From the NCBI RefSeq assembly GCF_014639235.1, contig NZ_BMFU01000002.1, positions 372,001 through 436,000 on the forward strand: a stretch of 64,000 nucleotides of DNA, in the 5' to 3' direction. This DNA comes from Paenibacillus silvae (GTDB taxonomy: Bacteria > Bacillota > Bacilli > Paenibacillales > Paenibacillaceae). How positions within the stretch are numbered: the stretch's first letter is position 1; every line of letters starts with the position of its first letter. Under the pieces are notes generated by a model. The model saw nothing but the letters and a program-made list of their open reading frames with translations. It ran no database searches and was not told the DNA's origin. The position numbers were made by a program, and so were the translations under genes. Positions 52,301-61,120 of the stretch are shown piece by piece.

Positions 52301-53235
52301 CGTTTCTCCCCCTTAAATTGTACATAAGTAATCGCCAGAACGATCAGGAACAGCACGATGGCCTCAGCCGAGGCGTAACCAAATGCGGAATTGCGGAACG
52401 ATTGAACGAAAATATCATAGACGAGCAGCTTCGTAGAGCGGCCCGGACCACCACCAGTCATGACATACACAAGATCAAATGACTTGAACAGATTAATAAT
52501 GCAGGTAATGATGACAAAGAACGTCACTGGAGATAGCATAGGCAGGGTGATATTACGGAAGCGCTGCAGGATATTGGCGCCGTCAATGTTGGCCGCCTCA
52601 TACAGCTCTTTGGAAATTCCCTGTAAGCCGGCTAGGAACAGCAGCATATAGTAGCCGGCCATCTTCCAGGCCGAAACAAGTATGATGCTGAGCAAAGCCC
52701 AGTTCGAGCTGACCAGCCATCCGGGGGGGTGCTCCATAAATTTGCTGAGGAACATGTTCAGCGGTCCGAGCGTTGGATTGAAAATGGCCTGCCATACCAC
52801 CGCTACTGCGATAAACGATGCAATATGGGGGAAGAAGAATGCCGCTCTGTAGAGCGACATCCCTTTCATTTTCCGGTTAACAAGCAAGGCCAATGATAGA
52901 GATGCAATGATAACGAGCAGGCAGGAGCCAAAGGTGTAGAGCAGCGTATTCTGTAAAGCAATTCGAAAGTTCTCGTCCCGCACAAGCCGGAAATAATTAT
53001 CCAGACCGTTCCATTTCACCGGATTATACCCGTCCCATTCTGTGAAGCCAAGCCCGAACGCCATCACACTCGGAATAGCGATAAATAACAAGAACCCTAG
53101 CAGATTCGGGAGCAAAAAGAGATAGGCTGTTCTCGCTTGCGGATGCATCATCCGTTGCCACAATGACGGTTTTTTTCTTTTTTCCAACAGCCTGGTTTCC
53201 TGTGTCCCTAGCGTGCTTTTATTCAAAGAAGACAT
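52285..53235 (-). CDS. carbohydrate ABC transporter permease (MalF/LplB type) of PL8/GH88 locus
   Basis: 316 residues. YLFLLPNLLGFLLFIAIPSVMAFGLGFTEWDGYN is the first helix and loop; EAA loop KELYEAANIDGANILQRFRNITLPMLSPV. The N-terminal 30 residues are basic and cytoplasmic. Follows the binding-protein gene by 23 bases. Confidence 0.93.
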   Translation of the reverse strand: MSSLNKSTLGTQETRLLEKRKKPSLWQRMMHPQARTAYLFLLPNLLGFLLFIAIPSVMAFGLGFTEWDGYNPVKWNGLDNYFRLVRDENFRIALQNTLLYTFGSCLLVIIASLSLALLVNRKMKGMSLYRAAFFFPHIASFIAVAVVWQAIFNPTLGPLNMFLSKFMEHPPGWLVSSNWALLSIILVSAWKMAGYYMLLFLAGLQGISKELYEAANIDGANILQRFRNITLPMLSPVTFFVIITCIINLFKSFDLVYVMTGGGPGRSTKLLVYDIFVQSFRNSAFGYASAEAIVLFLIVLAITYVQFKGEKRWVNY

Positions 53236-53258
53236 TTCATCACTTCCTACCTCTTGAT

Positions 53259-54542
53259 CTATTGAATCTCTTGCTCTCTTCTCTTCTTGATGTTCTCGAT
53301 TGCTTCTTCAGGTGTCAGCTCGCCCAGCAATGCTAATTCTCCTTCTTCTGTCGCGATCGTATTCATCTGGGTAATCCCCTTACGTAATTCTCGTTCCGGA
53401 ACAGATGTAATATTGAAGATGGCATCCATGTTCACCGCGTCATTGGTAAAGGTTGCTTTGTACTGATCCTTGACACGATCTGCTGAGGAAGCCGGTGTCT
53501 GATATTTGGCCACGATCTGCTGTCCTTCTTCACTGGAAATGAAGCTGATCCACTTCTTGGCTTCTTCGGGATGCTTGGACTCCGAGTTCACGGCATGAAC
53601 AACGACTGCAGTCATTGTTGTGCCCTTCTGCACTCCCGGCGGATGAGGAACATACGTCATGCCCCAGTTAAAGTTGAGCTTATTGTCCTTCTGATCCTGT
53701 TCCAGCATGCCCGGGAACCAGGTTCCAGTAACAACCATGGCATATTTCCCAGTGAGGAAAGCCGTTCTGTAATGTGCATTGGTTGCTTTATTCTCGGCTA
53801 CGGAAGGCTGCGCACCGCTTTCTGACAGCTCCTTGCGCAGCTTGAGTCCTTCCACATAAGGGGTCAAGTTGTCACTGTAGAGCGAGCTTCCCAGTTGTTG
53901 TCCATAGGAGTACCAGGTCTGCGGCCAGTCCGGCATAAAGGAACCGTAAATTTTATCTGTCCCGCTTCCGCTTGTCATCTTCTTGGCTAGTTCAACATAT
54001 TGCTCCCAAGTCAGGTCATCGCCGGGATATGCAACTCCCGCTTGATCAAAAAGATCTCTATTGTAGTAGAGCGCCCAGCCGTCCGAACGGAATGGCAAGC
54101 CGTACAGTCTATCGTTAATTTTCAGATCTTTAAAGAAGGATTGAACACCCGAAAGCTCTGTGTTGTCAGCAGCTGCAAGATCATCGAGTGGCAGCGTTCG
54201 CCCCGACGAGGCCAGCTTGTAATATTCATCCAGACTCTTAAAAGCAAAAGCATCAACCTCGCCACCGCCTGTCAGCGTTACGGTTAGACGTTCGCTGTAG
54301 GTGTTTGCATCACTTTTGGTAAAATCAATGGTGATGCCCGGGTTCTTCGCTTCGAACGCTTGAGCCAGCTCATCATACATCCGCTCTGAGGCGCTGTCGT
54401 TCCATAGCATAAACTTGATGGCTACTGCTTGCTTCGAAGCTGAGGAATTCACTGTCGTATTATCAATCGTGCTTGATCCGCATCCGGCCAGTAGCAATGC
54501 ACTGGTCATAATTCCAATCAAAGGTTTTAACCAATTTTTCAT
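53259..54542 (-). CDS. extracellular oligosaccharide-binding lipoprotein of PL8/GH88 locus
   Basis: 427 residues. Lipobox LLLAGC at about 16-21; mature part with IKFMLWNDSASERMYDELAQAFEAKNPGITIDF, LYGLPFRSDGWALYYNRDLFDQAG and YAMVVTGTWFPGML, typical of family 1 binding proteins. Should bind unsaturated uronic-acid oligosaccharides made by the PL8 lyase (inference from context). A cre-like site lies about 115 bases upstream. Confidence 0.92.
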   Translation of the reverse strand: MKNWLKPLIGIMTSALLLAGCGSSTIDNTTVNSSASKQAVAIKFMLWNDSASERMYDELAQAFEAKNPGITIDFTKSDANTYSERLTVTLTGGGEVDAFAFKSLDEYYKLASSGRTLPLDDLAAADNTELSGVQSFFKDLKINDRLYGLPFRSDGWALYYNRDLFDQAGVAYPGDDLTWEQYVELAKKMTSGSGTDKIYGSFMPDWPQTWYSYGQQLGSSLYSDNLTPYVEGLKLRKELSESGAQPSVAENKATNAHYRTAFLTGKYAMVVTGTWFPGMLEQDQKDNKLNFNWGMTYVPHPPGVQKGTTMTAVVVHAVNSESKHPEEAKKWISFISSEEGQQIVAKYQTPASSADRVKDQYKATFTNDAVNMDAIFNITSVPERELRKGITQMNTIATEEGELALLGELTPEEAIENIKKRREQEIQ

Positions 54543-54656
54543 GTAGTCCCCTCCAAGTTCGAATGTGTGAGTATTTCTTACTTGATGTAACTATAATAGA
54601 GTTCCAGGCGTTTGTCTTTGCACAAATCTCAGTACAATTGTTGAGTTATTCATATT

Positions 54657-54673
54657 TTTGATAGCGCTTTCTG
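54657..54673. promoter_or_regulatory. cre-like site upstream of PL8/GH88 operon
   Basis: TTGATAGCGCTTTCTG; the reverse strand AGAAAGCGCTATCAA is close to the CcpA consensus TGAAAGCGCTWWCA. Confidence 0.55.
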
Positions 54674-54725
54674 TTAATTTTATGTTAGTAAATATGTCTT
54701 ATATATAACATAATGGAAGAAAAAA

Positions 54726-54741
54726 AAGGGGAGGCCCCCTT
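54726..54741 (-). terminator. terminator after the response regulator gene
   Basis: Minus strand AAGGGG GCCT CCCCTT followed by a T-run; it separates the two-component genes from the transport/degradation operon. Confidence 0.8.
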
Positions 54742-54773
54742 GGTTAGTCGATTATTCAGTTTTGTGTTCTGTT

Positions 54774-56252
54774 TTACAGATCCCCGCGGTATTCTGAGGG
54801 CGTTTTTCCTGTCATTTTTTTGAATACCCGTGAGAAATGACTGAGATTATGCAGACCTACCTGCTCTGCAATCTCCTGTATGCTTCCTTCCTTGCGCCTG
54901 AGCAGCTCTTTTGCCTTTTCCACCCGAAAGCCAGCTACGAAGGACATAGGCGTCTCTCCAGTCTGTTCCTTAAACAGCGTGGAGAAATAATTTGGATTCA
55001 AATGAACAGCACCGGCCAAGCGGCCAAGCGTTATCTTCTCTGGATAATGTTGCTGCACATAGCGGATCGCCGATTCTACATCTATGGTCACAGAACGTTC
55101 ATTGTCCTGCATAACGGTCCTTAAGGCAGCTGACATACGCTCCATGAATTGTCTGGCGGTTGTACAGGAATGGGCAAGGCTGATGGTTTCCCCCCAAGCT
55201 GCAATATGCTCCTGATGAAAATATCTGCCGGGAATATTCCGGGTGAGCAGCATCGTTAGCGCCTGAACCAGCCGCTTCGGATGAACGCTACGCCGCTCGG
55301 CGTCCTGCATCAACTGATCTAAACAATCCATGATGGCATTCGCATTGGCGCCCGCCAGCAAAGCAATCAAATTTTCCTCCTGTTGAGCCTGAAGTACCGG
55401 GACGGACATTTGATATATACGCTTGTGCTCATACTCGACCATATGGTTCCAGCCCGTATAGAATAAGTCTGCCTGCAATTCCTCAGCTTCACGGTAAGCC
55501 TTCTCCCACTCGTTCGGTCCGGCAACTCTGGAACTGATCAGTATGCCCGTATCTTCATAGCGCTCTAGTAGCAGGTGCGGCGCTTCAATCTCGTCCTCGA
55601 GAATAAGATGCAGTCGCTGCTCGGTGTCAACAAATAATCGCCTCTCCGCAATGACGGCCGGATAGGGAAACTCCTCCAGCCAAGCGTGAATATCCGTCTG
55701 CCCCCATATTTCCCGGTCCATCAGCATAATAATCCATCTCCAGCCCGCGCACGCCCGTGCACTTAACCTGAACTGTTTCAGCCAGGCGGATGGAGACTGA
55801 AGCTCAAGTATCCGGACTTCAGGCTGTGACGCTGCCAGTAAACTGGTCCCCCCGCTTTGCTCGGAAAGCTTCTTGTGAAAGGTATCATATAGCCGCTCCA
55901 GGCAGTGTTCAACCTCTCCAGATGATAGATTAAGTTTGTCCAAATACTCGAACACACCGTAGCGTATGCCTTGCCTAGCGAGTCCAAAGTCGGTATGACT
56001 GCTAAGTATACAAATCAGCACTGTCGGTGATATCTCGCGGATACAGCCAATCAGTTCCAGCCCGTCCATTCCCGGCATGCGAATATCCGTAATCACAACA
56101 TCCGGCTGCAGCTGGATAAACATTTCGAGTGCGTCCTTTCCATTACTCGCCTGGCCCGCAATCTCAAAGCCGTATTGCTCCCAGGGCACTGTTCTTAGCA
56201 GCGCCTCTCTAATTAGCCACTCATCTTCTACCAGCATCGTTCGAATGGACAT
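54774..56252 (-). CDS. response regulator with AraC-type output (YesN-like)
   Basis: 492 residues. Receiver domain: MLVEDEWLIREALLRTV, phospho-Asp in DVVITDIRMPGMDGLEL, LSSHTDFGLARQGIRYGVFEYLDKL. A middle region of unknown fold follows, then C-terminal AraC HTH: ITLGRLAGAVHLNPNYFSTLFKEQTGETPMSFVAGFRVEKAKELLRRKEGSIQEIAEQVGLHNLSHFSRVFKKMTG. Activates the adjacent uptake and degradation genes when phosphorylated by the kinase upstream (36 bases away). Confidence 0.94.
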   Translation of the reverse strand: MSIRTMLVEDEWLIREALLRTVPWEQYGFEIAGQASNGKDALEMFIQLQPDVVITDIRMPGMDGLELIGCIREISPTVLICILSSHTDFGLARQGIRYGVFEYLDKLNLSSGEVEHCLERLYDTFHKKLSEQSGGTSLLAASQPEVRILELQSPSAWLKQFRLSARACAGWRWIIMLMDREIWGQTDIHAWLEEFPYPAVIAERRLFVDTEQRLHLILEDEIEAPHLLLERYEDTGILISSRVAGPNEWEKAYREAEELQADLFYTGWNHMVEYEHKRIYQMSVPVLQAQQEENLIALLAGANANAIMDCLDQLMQDAERRSVHPKRLVQALTMLLTRNIPGRYFHQEHIAAWGETISLAHSCTTARQFMERMSAALRTVMQDNERSVTIDVESAIRYVQQHYPEKITLGRLAGAVHLNPNYFSTLFKEQTGETPMSFVAGFRVEKAKELLRRKEGSIQEIAEQVGLHNLSHFSRVFKKMTGKTPSEYRGDL

Positions 56253-56287
56253 GTTGTCGCCTCCTTATGAACACAGCTTTTTCTAGA

Positions 56288-58048
56288 TTATTGTTGCTTC
56301 GGCAGCGATATCTCCACCTGAGCGCCAGACCCTGGGGAGCTTTCGAATTGCAAGCTTCCTGCTCCACCGAAATACAAGGCAATGCGTTGCTGAATATTGG
56401 ACAACCCAATACCGGAATATGTTTGCATCTGCTCTATATCCTCCGCCTCTACGACCGCTTCGAGTGGACGATTGGATGTTCCGGCCCCGTTGTCGGATAC
56501 GGTGATGGTGAAGGTGTCGGATATATCATAGGCCTGTATCCAGATATGAATCGCCGCCTCGCCGTACATACCGTGATAGATACTGTTCTCCACCAGCGGC
56601 TGCAAAGTAAAGCGGGGAATGTACTGCCCGAGCAGTGCGTCTGGTACATCAATCAGGACATGAATGCGATCCGGGTATCGAATCCGCATAATTGTCAGGT
56701 AATGCTGCAGCGCATCCAGATCATCTTTAACAGTTACGAGCGGGTTCTCCGGATATATTTTTGATGATAGAAAGTATCCCAGAGCATGGACGACCTCACG
56801 AATTTTCTCCATCTGTCCATGTAGCGCCAGCCCACTGATCACCGCCAGCGTATTCTTAATCATATGGGGCTGAATTTGCGATTGCAGTGTTTGCAACTCT
56901 AGCTCTAGCTTCTGTCGCTGCTCCATCTCCATACGCTCATGCAATTCCTTCAAATCGGAGGTCATGCTCAGGAATGAACGCTGGAGCATATCAAGCTCAG
57001 GATCGGTGCGAATCAGCGGAACATGCGTCCATTCCCCTGACCCGATCCTTCTCATGACACGGACCATCTGCTTAATCGGCCGCAGAATTCGGCCGGTGAA
57101 CAAGTGTCCAAGCAGGATGGACAGTAATGCGCAGAGTCCGATGACCACCAACAGAATGTTACGGATTTGTCCAAGCTCGGACAGGAAATTCTGATAGGGA
57201 ATCTCCTTGACGACGACCCAATCATTCAGAAGCTTGGCGGATATATAGAGAGAATTGTCCAGGCTCTTACCCTGATTCAGTACGGTAGTGACTTTACCGT
57301 AATCCGCTGCGACCGCTTCTTGGAGGATTGCAACAGGCGCGGTTGCTTTTGAGGGAGAATATACCTGCGACCCATCCGTTTTCGCGATGATAAACTGGTT
57401 ATTTGAAGCAAGATCGTCTACCAAGGCCGCCACAGAACCCGAAATCATTATCTTCCCCCACTCTGTGCCGGTCTCTATATCCGTATATCCGGCCTCATAA
57501 GTGAGCATAGGCTCCGTCGCGCTTGATGGATCGAACGCCAGATGCGGAGTTACCCACACGAACCGTTCGCTGCTTCCGGCTTGCAACACTTTTTTGAACT
57601 CCGCCTTGCTGTCGAGATAATCGGCTAGCCTGCTGCCGTCCGCCCCCCAGCTTGTGAACACTTTACGGTTATAGCCGTAAATTAGAATGGAGGGCGTTTT
57701 TTCGAATTTGGAAAATACCAGTTTGCTCATCAATTGATTGAACATATCCCATTCCTTGATGTACCGCTTTAGATCGTCTGGTGAAGATTCTGGATCAAGC
57801 ATCTGGCGGACGCTTTCCTCCTGCCCGAACGATCCAGCAAGCATCTGGTACATGGACAGCTCACTGTTTAGAGAGGCAACTGTCTGTTCGAGTAAACGAG
57901 ATTGGATTTCCATAGCCTGGTGAATGATTGTACGTTTGGAGGCATTATAACCAGCCCAGCCGATAACAATCATGGGAAGCACACCAAAGAGCAGCAAGAT
58001 CAAGATGAATTTGGATCGCAGGGTCCATCTGGTGATTTTTGTGCTCAC
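56288..58048 (-). CDS. membrane sensor histidine kinase (YesM-like)
   Basis: 586 residues. Helix 1 FILILLLFGVLPMIVIGWAGY, an extracellular dCache-type sensor of about 270 residues, helix 2 ILLVVIGLCALLSILLGHLF, HAMP region RILRPIKQMVRVMRRIG, then the His-kinase domain LQSQIQPHMIKNTLAVISGL and ATPase motifs QPLVENSIYHGM and VSDNGAGT. The H-box differs from the usual NPHFLYNTL (QPHMIKNTL) but keeps the His. GTG start with GGGGTGGAAGG. Probable sensor of the polysaccharide or its products. Confidence 0.93.
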   Translation of the reverse strand: MSTKITRWTLRSKFILILLLFGVLPMIVIGWAGYNASKRTIIHQAMEIQSRLLEQTVASLNSELSMYQMLAGSFGQEESVRQMLDPESSPDDLKRYIKEWDMFNQLMSKLVFSKFEKTPSILIYGYNRKVFTSWGADGSRLADYLDSKAEFKKVLQAGSSERFVWVTPHLAFDPSSATEPMLTYEAGYTDIETGTEWGKIMISGSVAALVDDLASNNQFIIAKTDGSQVYSPSKATAPVAILQEAVAADYGKVTTVLNQGKSLDNSLYISAKLLNDWVVVKEIPYQNFLSELGQIRNILLVVIGLCALLSILLGHLFTGRILRPIKQMVRVMRRIGSGEWTHVPLIRTDPELDMLQRSFLSMTSDLKELHERMEMEQRQKLELELQTLQSQIQPHMIKNTLAVISGLALHGQMEKIREVVHALGYFLSSKIYPENPLVTVKDDLDALQHYLTIMRIRYPDRIHVLIDVPDALLGQYIPRFTLQPLVENSIYHGMYGEAAIHIWIQAYDISDTFTITVSDNGAGTSNRPLEAVVEAEDIEQMQTYSGIGLSNIQQRIALYFGGAGSLQFESSPGSGAQVEISLPKQQ

Positions 58049-58696
58049 AACCTTCCACCCCCTGTAAGACCGAGAAGTTTTTCCGCTAAGCCGTGATGAT
58101 TGAGTAAATAAATTTAAGTATGTGTTATATGTGAGTGGACTTCAAGGTAAAAAGAAGGAAATGGTTCAGCAATGAATGAACAGAAGAACAATCGAAGACA
58201 TACGAGATCGTAATATAACAACTTTACTGAATACAACCTCGAGTATATATCACTAATCGAATCGGAGGTTGTTAATGATGATTAATGCGGGTTTGCTAAA
58301 GTCGAACGCCTCTATGCTGCTATTCGTTATCTCAGAACGATTCAATTGGAGCATGGAGTAAGTACCTATCCTTTTGAATAAATAAGGAGGGCTTTAGATC
58401 ATGGAACAGAAGATGCGATCGTAAAAGGTATTGAATTAGCACATCAATCAAATTGTGGGCGGTTATAGCTATGACGGAAGTGGGTTTGCACCTTCCCCAC
58501 AACTTGTAGAAGCAGAATGATTCGATGGACTCCCGGCTCGACTCCTCCAAATCCCGGAACTCGCAGCCATAGCCGACTGTGTTATAGATAGATTTGAATT
58601 GGAAGTGATTTTTTATCCTTCCGTTAACCTGATACAGCAGTTGATTGACCTGTTCTTTAAATGAAACTATACTATTGAGCAAAGAAGGTGAGTAGA
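58049..58696. other. intergenic region with decayed coding remnants
   Basis: About 650 bases. On the plus strand 58280-58440 gives a protein-like run in shifting frames (KVERLYAAIRYLRTIQLEHG, DHGTEDAIVKGIELAHQ) with a GGAGG ribosome-binding-like site but early stops. On the minus strand 58480-58680 gives NQLLYQVNGRIKNHF and YNTVGYGCEFRDLEES. Neither matches a family I can name; both look like eroded genes. The promoter of the kinase gene must lie near 58100. Confidence 0.4.
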
Positions 58697-59131
58697 TTGA
58701 AACAAATAAGTAGTCGCTTTTCGATGGCCGTCCATATTCTTTCCATGATCTCACTGGACCCTCTATATAGTACAGGCGATCGAATTGCCCGTAGCGTAAA
58801 TAGTAACCCTGTAGTCATTAGAAGAATTATGGCCCAGCTCAAAAAAGCAGGTTATATTGATACAAAACCAGGAGTTGCCGGGGCTTCTCTTTTGATACCT
58901 CCTGAAAGATTAACCCTACTGGATATTTTCCAAGCAGTCGAATCTGTGGATGGAAATGAGCTTTTCAAAATTCACAAGGATACTGATCCAAATTGTTCAG
59001 TAGGAATGAACATTGAATCTGTTCTATTACCCCAACTCTCTAATGCACAGAAGGCTATGGAGCATGAACTAGCTTCTGTTACTCTAGCTCAGATTGTAGA
59101 ACAACTACGCATGAAGACAAATGTAAAATAA
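58697..59131 (+). CDS. Rrf2-family transcriptional regulator (YwnA-like)
   Basis: 144 residues. SSRFSMAVHILSMISLDPLYSTGDRIARSVNSNPVVIRRIMAQLKKAGYIDTKPGVAGASLL is the Rrf2 winged helix. The three clustered cysteines of Fe-S Rrf2 proteins (IscR, NsrR) are absent; one Cys (NCSVG) remains, so it likely senses by another route. TTG at 58697 is chosen: AAGAAGGTG lies at correct distance and MKQISSRF is the usual start. Convergent with the VOC gene it may regulate. Confidence 0.88.
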   Translation: MKQISSRFSMAVHILSMISLDPLYSTGDRIARSVNSNPVVIRRIMAQLKKAGYIDTKPGVAGASLLIPPERLTLLDIFQAVESVDGNELFKIHKDTDPNCSVGMNIESVLLPQLSNAQKAMEHELASVTLAQIVEQLRMKTNVK

Positions 59132-59162
59132 GCTACTCCTCTACTGGAGTAGCTTATTTTAC
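59123..59162. terminator. bidirectional terminator between Rrf2 and VOC genes
   Basis: GTAAAATAAGCTACTCC and its exact complement GGAGTAGCTTATTTTAC around a six-base loop: a perfect 17-bp stem that includes the Rrf2 stop codon. Confidence 0.9.
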
Positions 59163-59183
59163 ATTTTTGGATTTTGCACCAAT

Positions 59184-59546
59184 TCAGACAGAAGCTTGCG
59201 CAGGCTCAACATATTCAATAAAACTGCCATCAGGATGTTGAACAAAAACGCTTGGACCAATAGGACCATGCTGATCTCTTACGATAAGGGTATTTTGCTT
59301 TTTTAATTCTGCCTTCAATTCGTTCATAGAATCAACATACACCACTGCACGGAGTGATTTAGCAGGCTCCAAGGCCTCTGGACTTCCAGATACAATGACG
59401 TAAGGATATACTGTGGCTAAAGATAAGCCAGCCTCGGGAATATTCCATGTGCGATCCATAGATCGGTTAGCAAGAGATTCATAATATGCAACAGTTAATT
59501 CCAGTTGATCGGTAAAAACAGGTATAAAATGATTTATGATTTTCAT
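59184..59546 (-). CDS. VOC-superfamily (glyoxalase/dioxygenase-like) protein
   Basis: 120 residues, one VOC module: INHFIPVFTDQLELTVAYYESLA, AGLSLATVYPYVIVSG, RAVVYVDSMNELKAELKK and GPSVFVQHPDGSFIEYVEP (metal Glu in FIEYVE). Could be a small dioxygenase, resistance protein or isomerase; the substrate is unknown. ATG at 59546 follows TTGGAGG. Tandem dyads upstream suggest tight repression, likely by the Rrf2 protein. Confidence 0.85.
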   Translation of the reverse strand: MKIINHFIPVFTDQLELTVAYYESLANRSMDRTWNIPEAGLSLATVYPYVIVSGSPEALEPAKSLRAVVYVDSMNELKAELKKQNTLIVRDQHGPIGPSVFVQHPDGSFIEYVEPAQASV

Positions 59547-59573
59547 ATTAACCTCCAATTTTTATTTTTAAAT

Positions 59574-59605
59574 ATAACTATAATTGTTATAACTAATTTA
59601 GTTAT
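59574..59605. promoter_or_regulatory. two tandem 17-bp dyads upstream of VOC gene
   Basis: ATAACTATAATTGTTAT (59574-59590) and ATAACTAATTTAGTTAT (59589-59605) share ATAAC/GTTAT ends and overlap by two bases, a layout typical of repressor operators. Candidate ligand: the neighbouring Rrf2 protein. Confidence 0.55.
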
Positions 59606-59673
59606 ATATAGATGTTTTGTCCTTGTCAAGCTTTCATTGTCAATGAAGTAACTGAACTTACACTGAAAGAACA

Positions 59674-59769
59674 AATATTCATCTATTTGGTAATGAAGAA
59701 TAAGTTTTTGTCCTGGGCGCGGAACTTATACCGACAAAATAAACAAAGCCGCTAAAATAGCGGCTTTGT
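59674..59769. repeat. dispersed intergenic repeat copy
   Basis: ATTCATCTATTTGGTAATGAAGAATAAGTTTTTGTCC, GGAACTTATACCGACAAAATAAA and AAAGCCGCTAAAATAGCGGCTTTG in the same order as 3424-3554. The stem is perfect here. The following 150 bases up to 59920 show no reading frame. Confidence 0.75.
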
Positions 59770-59920
59770 TTAGTCTTACGTACATATTAAGGGTGTTAGT
59801 CTATCTAGCTCAAACACGAGTGTATGTGGGCCGATTGTTATTACATTTGTTTCTGTCTGCTCATCCATGGCCAGTTGCGATTATACCCATTTTCTATTCG
59901 TATACTGGTTGCGGACCCTG

Positions 59921-60958
59921 CTATTCATCGGATACGCCAAGCGCTTTGTTACGCTCTTTAAACCTTTCGTTATGTGACGATACATAAGCCATTCTCGGTG
60001 CATCGGGATCTATATATCGTTTGGCGCTGTTAAGCGCTAAGGCAGCATCCGTGAACGCCCCTGCAATCAGGTTCAGCTTGCTGTCGTAATTAACAAAGTC
60101 GCCAGCCCCGAAAATACCTGGCAAGTTCGTCTCAAGTTTCGGGCTGACGAATATGTTCCAGTCGTCCATATCCAGCCCCCAATCCTTGATTCCTGTAAAA
60201 TCGGATTTCAGCCCGTGGTTGATGATAACCTCGTCAACTTCTAGCTCGTGCGAGTTCCCAGATTCGATGTGGGCAATCGTCACCCGTTCAATCGCCTTTC
60301 CATTGCCGCTGTATAATTGTGTAATTTCATATGGCGTAAGCACATCGGCAGAGGACTGCTTCATTCGAATAACATTTTTTTCGTGTCCGCCAAAGTGATC
60401 CCGCCTGTGTACAACCGTCACCTGAGCAGCGATGGAAGCCAGCTCGTTTGCCCAATCGACAGCCGAGTTTCCCCCACCCGAAATAAGTACTCGTTTCCCT
60501 CTAAAAGGCTCCAGTTCCTGTACCGTATAGTGCAGATTGGACACCTCGTAGCGCTCAGCCCCTTCCAGTTCCAGCTTCGCCATTCGCAGAATGCCGCGCC
60601 CAATCGCCAGAATGACTGTGCGTGTCCAGTGTTTCTCCCCTGTTACCGCCTCCAGAATGTAGGTTGAATCCGCTTGTTTCTCCAATCGGATAATGTGCTG
60701 GCCGAATACAATGGTAGGGTCGAACGTCTTCGCCTGCTCCGATAATTGTGCGATTAACTTCTCGCATAGGATGGGGGTAACTCCTCCAACGTCCCAGATC
60801 ATTTTCTCGGGATAAATAAGCATCCGCCCTCCCAGCTCTTCTTTCGCTTCTATTAACTTCGTCTTTAAATCGCGCATTCCACTATAAAAAGCAGTATACA
60901 TTCCCGCAGGACCACCGCCGATAATGGTCACATCGTATAATTCAAGCTGCTCAGTCAA
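59921..60958 (-). CDS. ferredoxin-NADP reductase, thioredoxin-reductase-like (YumC type)
   Basis: 345 residues, FAD/NADPH two-domain enzyme. FAD: DVTIIGGGPAGMYTAFYSGMRDLKTKLIEA and GIFGAGDFVNYDSKLNLIAGAFTDAALALNSAKRYI; NADPH: RVLISGGGNSAVDWANEL and VVHRRDHF. The redox CxxC of thioredoxin reductase is absent, as in YumC. TTG at 60958 has AGGAGGAGG upstream and gives the usual start; a longer frame lacks one. A Fur box upstream and the siderophore genes next door suggest a role in ferric siderophore reduction. Confidence 0.9.
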   Translation of the reverse strand: MTEQLELYDVTIIGGGPAGMYTAFYSGMRDLKTKLIEAKEELGGRMLIYPEKMIWDVGGVTPILCEKLIAQLSEQAKTFDPTIVFGQHIIRLEKQADSTYILEAVTGEKHWTRTVILAIGRGILRMAKLELEGAERYEVSNLHYTVQELEPFRGKRVLISGGGNSAVDWANELASIAAQVTVVHRRDHFGGHEKNVIRMKQSSADVLTPYEITQLYSGNGKAIERVTIAHIESGNSHELEVDEVIINHGLKSDFTGIKDWGLDMDDWNIFVSPKLETNLPGIFGAGDFVNYDSKLNLIAGAFTDAALALNSAKRYIDPDAPRMAYVSSHNERFKERNKALGVSDE

Positions 60959-61001
60959 TTGAAGTCCTCCTCCTGCCGGCTTATGTAAATATCCGCGCTT
61001 A

Positions 61002-61016
61002 TGATAATAGTTATCA
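61002..61016. promoter_or_regulatory. Fur box upstream of ferredoxin-NADP reductase
   Basis: TGATAATAGTTATCA matches the Fur 7-1-7 consensus with one mismatch; a second overlapping half-site TTATCATTATCATT follows. Confidence 0.8.
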
Positions 61017-61120
61017 TTATCATTGTAACTTCGACAACGTAACAATAACAATGAACAAAATCGACGTTTGCTTTATACAAAACGGAGGAGCAGACTAACT
61101 GGTCGTAAGGAAAACAAAAA

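Noticed and set aside
58332..58754. 140-codon minus-strand frame
   Set aside because: Overlaps the start of the Rrf2 gene and ends in sequence with no motif; only its middle looks like a gene remnant, so it is described as intergenic remnant instead.
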